From Saprospiraceae bacterium (GTDB taxonomy: Bacteria > Bacteroidota > Bacteroidia > Chitinophagales > Saprospiraceae): 64,000 bases of DNA. The position numbers and the translations under genes were made by a program. The DNA is taken from NCBI GenBank assembly GCA_016715405.1, contig JADKAE010000002.1:124001-188000 (forward strand), read 5' to 3'. Of this stretch, positions 57,312 through 64,000 are shown piece by piece. Below the pieces are notes generated by a model. It saw only the letters and a list, made by a program, of their open reading frames with translations, had not been told where the DNA came from and did not search any database. Position 1 is the first letter of the stretch. Every line of letters starts with the position of its first letter.

Positions 57312-59454
57312 ATGGCGCTGATTGGTACAATACGGAAAAATTCGTGGATTTTGGTAGTGATGATAGCCCTGGGCCTGGGTGGTTTCATATTAATGGACAT
57401 AATGACCTCCAGTGGGCCGGGACAAGCGACTACCAGGACGGCATTGGGTAAGATTAACGGCCAGAAGTTAGACCAGCAAGTATTTGAACAGGTTTACGAT
57501 GCGATGTACGGCAATTCTGCCACTGATGCATATAGTGCACGTGAGGCCCTTTGGAGCTTTTTTTGTCGAAGAGGCCATCGTGAAGCAAGAAGCGGGCAAA
57601 CTCGGCCTTGGCGTAAGCCGCACCGAATTGCTTGACCTCCAATTTGGTCCCCGCCCCAGTCCGCTCATTAACCAGCGTTTTGCCGATCCGGACAATCCCG
57701 GCGTGCTCAACCGCGAGCAATTGGATTACATCAAAAATATCATCCAGGAAAACCGCGTACAGGAAGCCATCGACCAGGGCCAGCTGTTGCCTTCGTTTAT
57801 TCCTTACTGGAAGCACCAGGAAAAAGAGATCATCAAAGAGCGCTTGCAAGCCAAAATCAACAGCCTGGTTTCCAAAGGGCTTTACACGCCTTCCTGGATG
57901 GCTGAAATGGGCTTCAACGAATCGAGCGAAACCGCTGATTTCACTTATGTAAAAGTGCCTTTCGACGAGATTCCCAATACCGATGTATCGCTTTCCGATA
58001 GCGATTACGAGGCTTTCCTGAAAGAAAACGAAGCTAAATACCGCGTCAAAGAAGAAATGCGCCGGGTGGAATACGTCGTATTTGACATTGCGCCTACCGT
58101 AGAAGACTCTACTGCCGCGCGCGAAAAGATAAGCGGGCTGCTCGCCGAATTCCAGTCAACGACCGACGATTCTTCTTTCGTGTTGCGCAACGCCGGCACG
58201 ATCGACGCCGCATATGTTAAAAAAGCCGACCTGAGCCCCACTGCTGCCGACACGATCATGAAACTGGCTAAGGGCAGCGTATTCGGCCCGTATATCGACG
58301 GCGGTTATTACAAAGCCGTCAAGATGCTCGACAAGAAGATCATTCCCGACTCGGTACGCTCGCGCCACATCCTGCGCCAGGCTACCAATCCGATGGAATT
58401 GGCACAGGCCCAAAAAACTATTGACAGCTTAAAGCTCCTGATAGAAAACGGTACGGCAAGTTTCGACTCGCTGGCTGCCCGCTTCGGCACCGATGCTACC
58501 CGCACCAAGGGTGGCGACCTGGGCTACACTTTTGCCGGCGGCATGGTAAAACCCTTCAACGACCTCATTTTCTATGAAGCCGAACAAGGCAAACTCTACA
58601 CGGTAGAAACCCAGTTTGGTATCCACCTGGTAGAAGTTACCGGCAAAAAGTTCATCAACAACACAGAAGCTGTCAAAGTAGCTTATCTGCAGGAACAGCT
58701 CGTACCCAGCGACGACACGCAAGCGGCCATTTATGAAAAGGCCTCGGGATTTGCCTTCAACAATCGCAAGCTGAGCCAGTTGGAAGAAGCTGCCAAAAAA
58801 GACCCCAGCCTGCGCATGGAAACGTCGGCAGGTATGGATCGCAATGCCTTTGCCATCGGCGACCTGGGCGTAAGCGGTGATGCCCGCGAAATTGTGCGCT
58901 GGGCGTTCAGCGCAAAAGCAGGCGAAGTATCGTCTACGGTGTATGCCTTCCGCGATCCTGTAGCTTATTACAACAATAAATACGTAGTCGTAGGACTCAA
59001 AGATATCCAAAAGCCGGGTCTGCCTTCGGTAGCAAGCGCTAAAACGGACATTGAGCAATTGGTCATCAACCGCAAGAAAGCCGAGCTGATCAAAGAACGC
59101 ATCAAAGGCCAGGATATGAACGCCGTGGCTTCAACCTACAACGTACAACCCGATACCGCCTACGGCGTTACCTTTGCGCAATCATTTGTACAAAACCTGG
59201 GCAACGAACCTGCTGTTGTCGGCACGCTGTTTACGCTCGATTCGGGCAAAACCTCGGAGCCCATTGCAGGCGAAACGGGTGTTTTTGTGCTCAATGTAAC
59301 GCGCAGGAATCCGCCGGCCGGCGATGCCGGCGTAGCCCTGCCGCAATTGAAAATGCAATTGACCCAAACTGCCCGTCAGCAAATCCCCCTGGGCGTGATG
59401 ACAGCGCTCAAGAATAACGCCAAGATCAAGGATAACAGGGCGAAATTTTATTAA
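57312..59454 (+). CDS. PpiD/SurA-like peptidyl-prolyl isomerase chaperone, one frameshift
   Basis: About 714 residues after removing one base from the T-run at about 57555. A single N-terminal membrane helix (SWILVVMIALGLGGFILMDI) anchors a periplasmic body. The SurA-N-like region (ALGKINGQKLDQQVFEQVYDAMYG) is followed by a parvulin-type rotamase domain at about 345-450 (SVRSRHILRQATNP, FDSLAARFGTDATRTKGGDLGYTFAGGMVKPFNDLIF, VETQFGIHLVEVTG). The rest is helical and resembles the C-terminal half of PpiD. It should help fold outer membrane and secreted proteins, of which this window encodes many. It ends in a short leader to an 8-nt hairpin array. Confidence 0.9.
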
Positions 59455-59455
59455 T

Positions 59456-59534
59456 GTGCTGATGTGCTAATTTGCTAATGTGCTGGTACTTGTAAAATTA
59501 TTAGCACATTAGCAAATCAGCAAATCAGCAAATT
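59456..59534. repeat. 8-nt unit hairpin array after the PpiD-like gene
   Basis: GTGCTGAT, GTGCTAAT, TTGCTAAT, GTGCTGGT, loop, then ATTAGCAC, ATTAGCAA, ATCAGCAA, ATCAGCAA, ATT. It starts 2 nt after the stop codon. The unit family is the same as the outer arms at 41029-41206. Confidence 0.9.
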
Positions 59535-59570
59535 TTACTTTCGCTACTGGCGGAGAAAACAAAAAAGACA

Positions 59571-59578
59571 TATATTTG
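59571..59578 (+). promoter_or_regulatory. candidate -7 box (TATATTTG) for tRNA-Cys
   Basis: An exact TAnnTTTG match 27 bp upstream of the tRNA 5' end. No convincing -33. Confidence 0.5.
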
Positions 59579-59604
59579 CATCCGCTTCCACGCGAAGCGA
59601 TTTT

Positions 59605-59675
59605 GGTCGGGTGGCCGAGTGGCTAGGCAGAGGTCTGCAAAACCTCGTACGGCGGTTCGAATCCGCTCCCGACCT
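59605..59675 (+). tRNA. tRNA-Cys (anticodon GCA)
   Basis: A 71-nt cloverleaf. Acceptor GGTCGGG/CCCGACC with discriminator T; D arm GCC...GGC; anticodon stem GAGGT/ACCTC with loop CTGCAAA (anticodon GCA); T arm GGCGG-TTCGAAT-CCGCT. CCA is not encoded. A terminator follows 6 nt later. Confidence 0.95.
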
Positions 59676-59680
59676 CTGGA

Positions 59681-59713
59681 AGCCCTGCAGCAGATGCTGT
59701 GGGGCTTTTTTGT
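59681..59713 (+). terminator. rho-independent terminator of tRNA-Cys
   Basis: AGCCC-TGCAGC pairs with GCTGTGGGGCT around AGAT, followed by six T and a G then more T. Confidence 0.88.
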
Positions 59714-59814
59714 TTTGTGTGCCTTACGCAATTCAATCTTCAGGGGCAAGTCTGTCATTTTGGCTCTTCCAACTTAATACTACTTTGTCACTTTGAAATT
59801 TCACATGAAACATG

Positions 59815-60112
59815 TGTACATATTGCGCCCCGCTGGGGCTGTAATACGCTTTGTTCATGATTTTTCTACCAATAGGTACGCCCCGCTGGGGCTTTTCGAG
59901 CATCTTATACCTCGTGCCGCCAGATTTTGGGCATGGCCTGAGTTCAGGTGCGAGCCCCGCCAAAAGCGGGGCGCAAAGCCGGAAAAATCATACATCTGAT
60001 TTGACGGCGTGCGGTATTAAAGGCCCGGAGGGCCGAAATATTGGTAGAACCGGCAATAAAAAGATCTCAAAAGCTCCGGAGGAGCGTAATATGCGGTATG
60101 CCTGGTTTTAAA
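59815..60112. repeat. cluster of dispersed palindromic repeats (CCCGCTGGGG/CCCGGAGGG type)
   Basis: At least five copies of a short composite element: a palindrome (GCCCCGCTGGGGC at about 59828 and 59881, GCCCCGCCAAAAGCGGGGC near 59955, GCCCGGAGGGC near 60022, GCTCCGGAGGAGC near 60075), with a flank of the type CGAAATATTGGTAGAA (or its reverse complement). Copies occur in both orientations. No protein is encoded. I recall similar elements scattered through Bacteroidota genomes, but cannot name a described family. Confidence 0.75.
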
Positions 60113-60260
60113 GTGGCAAAGTAGTATTAAGTACAAAAAATAAATGCCCCATCTCGCAGTATGTATTCTGTTGTGTCATTAAATTGTTACGCTGTTTCTC
60201 CTTGTCATTTTGCTTTGCCGCAAGGGGAGCCGAAAGTGCTGATATTTAAACCGGTTACTT

Positions 60261-61001
60261 ATGAATGAACAGGAAAGCACTAAAGATCTCGTCGTTTTTG
60301 AAAGCAAAGACGGTGAAGCCCATCTGGAAGTCACAACGGATTACGATACCGTTTGGCTGAACCAGGCACAGCTCGTTGAGCTATTTCAGCGGGACAAGTC
60401 CGTCATTTCCCGACACATCAGCAATATCTTTAACGAAGGTGAATTAGAGAAGGAGTCAGTTGTTGCAAAATTTGCAACAGTTCAATTTGAAGGAGAGCGG
60501 GAAGTTCAACGTGATATAGAGTATTACAATCTCGACGTTGTAATTTCGGTCGGCTACCGGGTCAAATCACAGCGCGGCGTCGAATTCCGGCAATGGGCCA
60601 CCAAAGTCCTGAAACAATATCTGATTGACGGCTATGCACTAAATGAAGCCCGGTTGAAGAATGTCCCCGGTTCATTGCTGGATCTGTTCAAACTGCAGGT
60701 CCGGCTTTGGGAACGCCAGGAGTTGATCAACACAGAAATTCAGGACGACATCCAAAAACTCGGCGATAAGATTATCTCCATCGAAGCCAAGATCAAATCG
60801 GTAGATGAAGGGTACTACACCATTGCCGGGTATTGCAGCCTTCACAAGATACCCTGCCCCCTCCACAAGGCAAAGGAATGGGGTAAGGCTGCCACGGCGC
60901 TGAGCCGCCAAAAGAACATCCCTACCGGCACTGCGCACGATGAGCGCTTCGGGAAGGTGCGGACTTACCATGAGGAGGTTTTGAAGGAAGTGGTAAAGTG
61001 A
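60261..61001 (+). CDS. RhuM-family protein
   Basis: 246 residues, shorter than the usual 330 or so for the family. The N-terminal half is the classic RhuM domain: VTTDYDTVWLNQAQLVELFQRDKSVISRHISNIFNEGEL, SVVAKFATVQFEGEREVQRDIEYYNLDVVISVGYRVKSQRGVEFRQWATKVLKQYLIDGYALNE. The C-terminal part (KLGDKIISIEAKIKSVDEGYYTIAGYCSLHKI...ALSRQKNIPTGTAHDERFGKVRTYHEEVLKEV) is an Antirepressor-like DNA-binding helix set. RhuM proteins ride on mobile and accessory DNA, and their role is unresolved. The gene lies 0.6 kb after tRNA-Cys and a repeat cluster, with no visible integrase. Confidence 0.9.
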   Translation: MNEQESTKDLVVFESKDGEAHLEVTTDYDTVWLNQAQLVELFQRDKSVISRHISNIFNEGELEKESVVAKFATVQFEGEREVQRDIEYYNLDVVISVGYRVKSQRGVEFRQWATKVLKQYLIDGYALNEARLKNVPGSLLDLFKLQVRLWERQELINTEIQDDIQKLGDKIISIEAKIKSVDEGYYTIAGYCSLHKIPCPLHKAKEWGKAATALSRQKNIPTGTAHDERFGKVRTYHEEVLKEVVK

Positions 61002-61043
61002 TTTTTAATTATAACTATCTGATAATAAAATCATTAGCTTAAC

Positions 61044-61498
61044 TCACTCCTCATACCCCTCCGGCAACCTATTCAACTCCTCCTTCAAAGCACGCCATTT
61101 CACCCCAGCAACCATCCCCCCAAACACCCCTTGTTCTTCGATATCCACGGGGGCGTATCAGGCGCTGGTTTGTCGCTGGGAGACGCAAAATTTTGCGTCT
61201 CTACGCCATCGGGGTGCTCGAAGCTGGTGGCGATGTAGGCCAGTTCTTCTTCGGTGATACCTTCGTCTTGTTGTTGTTCCTGGAGGATGGCCTCGTAAAT
61301 CTCGCGGGCGCGGGCCATATCGGACACGTGGACTTTGACTTTTACGCCGCCGATGGCCTGCGATAGCAAGGGGTCGGCGTTGATGGTGATCTCATCCGCC
61401 ATGGCGTGTTCGATGCCTTCGTGGCGCAGGCGCGCGACGAGCAGGACGTAGACCGGGTCGGTCGGGTAAGCGAAGGAAGCGATTTGGATGTATGGCAT
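61044..61498 (-). CDS. DUF2007-like protein with an in-frame palindrome, one frameshift
   Basis: About 150 residues. The N-terminal 65 residues (QIASFAYPTDPVYVLLVARLRHEGIEHAMADEITINADPLLSQAIGGVKVKVHVSDMARAREIYEAIL) are a DUF2007 domain (putative signal-transducing, ACT-like). The direct reading stops at 61100; one base in the C-run near 61150 restores GVFGGMVAGVKWRALKEELNRLPEGYEE and a stop at 61044. Residues 100-106 (ETQNFAS) are encoded by a 22-bp palindrome of the GTAGAGACGC family, so a mobile palindrome appears to have inserted without breaking the gene. Function unknown. Confidence 0.75.
61180..61201. repeat. 22-bp palindrome of the GTAGAGACGC family inside a coding region
   Basis: GAGACGCAAAA directly followed by its reverse complement. 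It has the same outer half-sites (GAGACGC/GCGTCTC) as the 30-bp palindrome at 24434-24463 but a different core. It is in frame within the DUF2007-like gene. Confidence 0.9.
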
Positions 61499-61631
61499 GT
61501 GATTATTTTTCGTACCGGTCAGACGGCTGGCAGCTGTCTGACCGGTGGTAAAGATAGCGGGTGGCGATGTAGTTTTTATAACCTAATTTTATTATCATTG
61601 CTGTTTAGCACACACAAAAACACACTAACCC

Positions 61632-63337
61632 ATGATTTCCAGGGGTATCATATTAGTTACCTTTTTGGGTGTTTCTATCCCGCTTTTTTCCCAAACCCAT
61701 GCCGTAGATAGCATGCGTCGATTGGTGGCTACGCTTTCCGATCCCTTTTTGAAGATGGAACAATATTATCGCATCGGAGCTAATCTGTATGAGGTCGATT
61801 TTGACAAGGGCTCGCTGTATGCCGATTCGGCGCATTCGGTGGCGCTTCAACTAAACAGGAAAGACTGGCTCTGGAAAACTTATGTCTTGAAGGCCCTGAT
61901 GATCGATGATCCGGGCCGCAGGGATGAGGCTATCGGTTTTCACGAGCAAGGACTGAAAGTAGTGCGCGAAATCGGCTTTGAGGAAGGTATCAGGATACAA
62001 CTCGTCAATCTGGGCGGTATGTATCAGGAGAAAGGCGATCTGAATAAAGCCCTGGATTATTACCGGCAAGCCCGCCAGACACTGACGATTGACTCTACGC
62101 CCAAACTCAAAGAAACCCGGATCACGCTGCACAAAAATATCGGCCAGATTCTGAAAGATAAAAATCAGTTAGAAGAAGCGGTCAAAGAATACCTCGAAGG
62201 GGTTAGCCTTGTAAAAAATACGGTGTAACCAAAAGCTTGTGGGGTTTTACAACAATTTGGCTACGCTCTATGGACGCATGGGCGATCAAAAGGCAAAAAT
62301 TCAATATTGCAGGGAAGGGTTAAAGGTCAGTAAACCCAGTCAGATTGCAGCTTATAACGGTCTGGCGCAGGTGCGCAACTTAGAAGGCAAACACCAGGAA
62401 GCCTATGACTGGGCGACAAAAGCTCTGCCGCTGGCGCTGGAAAACGAAGACCCGATGGAGGTCGTCAAGACTCATACAAAACTAGGGCGGAGCCTGGTGG
62501 GCCTGAAAAAATACCCGGAAGCTATTGAGGTGCTGATGAAGGCTAAGGAGATCATCAAGGAAAACCGGAATTATTCTTTTCTCGAAGAAAAATCTATAAT
62601 CGATTTTTATCTGGCACGGGCTCAGTTGCTGGAAAAAGGCGATGAGGGTACCTCTGAGCTGATTGACGATTTTTCGAAGGCGCGCGATAGTCTTTTTAAC
62701 CAGAACATGGCCAACACGATTGAAGGGTATCGCATCAAATTTGAAACCCGGCAAAAAGAAGATAGCCTGCGTATCCTTCAAAATGAAAATGTTATCCACC
62801 AGCTCAAAAACCGCCAAAACCGCCAGCTATTGGGTGGGATGGCTTTAATAACACTCCTGTTGGCTGCGATATTAGGCCTTACCTGGCGAAATCTCCGCTA
62901 TGCGCGCCGCGAAAAGGCTTTTTGGCTGATAAATATGAGGAATTAAAACTGGCCAATGAAAACCTGTTGAATAAAGTGGCTGAACGTCCAACGGTCATTC
63001 GCAGAAGGCTCTGCGTGAACAGACCATCACGCTGACCAACAAGGAAAAAACCAAATTGCAGCTAAAAGAAATAATCTATCTGGAAGCACAAGGCAATGCC
63101 GTGATTATTCATACCCCTGACGCGGAATACTGGGACTGGCAGCGCCTGAAGCACTACAAGAAGCTATTGCCGCCGTCGTTGTTTGTGCAAATCCACCGCT
63201 CGTTTATTGTGAACCGGCACGAGGTGCGCGGCTATACCGCCAACCGGGTTATTATGAAGGCAGGCGAAGAACTCCCGCTTGGCGGCAGCTTCCAACAGCA
63301 GGTACAAGCACAGCTACAAGAAGAATCATTCGCGTAA
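61632..63337 (+). CDS. TPR - membrane helix - LytTR transcription regulator, three frameshifts
   Basis: About 568 residues after joining breaks near 62225, 62925 and 62990. A signal peptide (GIILVTFLGVSIPLFSQ) leads a periplasmic part with several TPR motifs (LVNLGGMYQEKGDLNKALDYYRQA, NNLATLYGRMGDQKAKIQYCREG, HTKLGRSLVGLKKYPEAIEVLMKA). A coiled coil and one membrane helix (LLGGMALITLLLAAILGLTW) come next. After the second break, a cytoplasmic coiled coil (YEELKLANENLLNKV) leads to a LytTR DNA-binding domain (LQLKEIIYLEAQGNAVIIHT...LFVQIHRSFIVNRHEVRGY). This is a membrane-tethered regulator that could sense a periplasmic signal and bind DNA directly. It lies just upstream of the gene at 63412, a possible target. 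Confidence 0.87.
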
Positions 63338-63411
63338 TTTTTTGCCCGATTCGTCATATTTCCACCCGAATGTGCCTGTATACTACTTAATTGCCCGCAA
63401 AGTTTTTGGGC

Positions 63412-64000
63412 ATGAAGTTTTTGTATACCGCAATTCTCGGCTTTTTTCTTCTCGAAGGAGCCCGGGCGCAGGCTACCTATACCGCCTCCCCTACCGCAGG
63501 CACTTATAACGCCTGTCCCACCACAAACGTTTTCGGGGCTTGTGTTGGGCAAAATTTTTTGGGTTCGACGATCCAGATGAGCCTGTACCAGGTGACGAGT
63601 ACGAATTTTATATTTCGAATAAAAAAGTGCTCGGGCACATTTGCGCAAAGCGGCGTAGCCTATATCAAAGACCAGACGAATGGCGGTGTCTGCGGCGCGG
63701 TATTGGGCAGCCAGTCTTTTTCTTCGGGAGTGAGCTATATTTCGATCACGATACCCATTCCCAGTGGGTTTACCTCCGGTACCAAGGATTTTTACGGCAC
63801 GGTGAATTCCAGCAACGGCGACCGTTTCTGGGCGGGCAAGGTCACCGTCACGGCAACGCCTAATCCGGCGCTGATCCGTTTTTCTTCGTGTATCAATTCG
63901 CCGGCGTCGGTTCGCCAACACGAAAATATCAATGTTACCTTTTCAGTCTCTAATGCGGGGGGGCTTTCCTGGCCGGGCTTTATCAAAACGCTAATTGTAA
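63412..64000 (+). CDS. secreted protein, 3' end outside window
   Basis: 196 codons visible, open to the window edge with no stop. The ATG at 63412 starts a signal peptide (KFLYTAILGFFLLEGARAQA). The mature part is beta-rich, with serine, threonine and glycine repeats and four cysteines (YNACPTTNVFGACVGQNF; KCSGTF; GGVCGAV), then a TVTATPNPALIRF stretch and VTFSVSNAGG, like a fibronectin or CARDB-type module. It may be a T9SS client, but the C-terminus is missing, so this cannot be tested. It starts 74 bp after the LytTR regulator gene. Confidence 0.8.
   Translation, partial: MKFLYTAILGFFLLEGARAQATYTASPTAGTYNACPTTNVFGACVGQNFLGSTIQMSLYQVTSTNFIFRIKKCSGTFAQSGVAYIKDQTNGGVCGAVLGSQSFSSGVSYISITIPIPSGFTSGTKDFYGTVNSSNGDRFWAGKVTVTATPNPALIRFSSCINSPASVRQHENINVTFSVSNAGGLSWPGFIKTLIV

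Noticed and set aside
59851..60111. ORF across the repeat cluster
   Set aside because: It reads through palindromic repeats in several frames equally well; not a gene.
1..64000. Insertion sequences, phage or conjugative modules
   Set aside because: No transposase, integrase, capsid or mobilisation gene was found on either strand; RhuM alone is not enough.

Overview
The window reads as a chromosomal piece of a Bacteroidota bacterium, most likely Saprospiria-like. The evidence is: type IX secretion C-terminal sorting domains of both type A and type B, a PorP/SprF-family partner, SprB-type repeats, giant HYR-domain proteins, an OMP_b-brl_3 TonB-type receptor, a delta-60 repeat protein, and several TAnnTTTG-like -7 promoter boxes. 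About 25 genes or gene ends break by one base and continue in another frame. The breaks are mostly in short homopolymers and hit housekeeping genes (gatA, tatC, a phosphohexomutase, a PpiD-like foldase). I read this as mainly uncorrected assembly or sequencing indels, so the genes are reported joined.

Layout. 1-11 kb: a diheme cytochrome c (runs off the left edge), cupin, SDR and epimerase genes; a delta-60 repeat secreted protein; a class C serine hydrolase lipoprotein with a small outer-membrane-like partner; a large TonB-type receptor; YraN; and a candidate small RNA with its own terminator. 11-32.5 kb, all on the minus strand: a surface-protein locus. It holds two very large HYR proteins that each end in dockerin-like, cohesin-like and T9SS type A sorting modules; a small protein with one cohesin-like module and a sorting domain; a 1974-residue protein with six cohesin-like modules, about 12 SprB-like repeats and a type B sorting domain; and the PorP/SprF protein expected to serve it. 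33-41 kb: a NarL-type response regulator, a beta-barrel/Ig-like repeat protein, a LysM lytic transglycosylase, GatA and an O-methyltransferase. 41-54.8 kb: glycosyltransferase and ECF sigma factor, MBL hydrolase, a peptidase-MA/TolB/barrel protein with an Omp85-like neighbour, a FemAB-like acyltransferase, an M48 lipoprotein, TatC, an OmpA protein and a HhH protein. 55-64 kb: phosphohexomutase, Pcm, PpiD-like foldase, tRNA-Cys, a cluster of palindromic dispersed repeats, RhuM, a DUF2007 protein, a TPR-TM-LytTR regulator, and a secreted protein cut by the right edge.

Two things stand out. First, about 15 loci carry arrays of 7- or 8-nt units, often two complementary arms around a short loop that would fold into long hairpins. 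Unit sequence differs between loci but the architecture is the same. Arrays abut stop codons, supply stop codons and C-terminal residues, touch the gatA start codon, sit between divergent genes, and in one case lie inside the coding region of an SDR enzyme. Second, the 11-32.5 kb locus looks like an extracellular cohesin/dockerin-type assembly displayed through type IX secretion, with no polysaccharide-degrading enzymes nearby.
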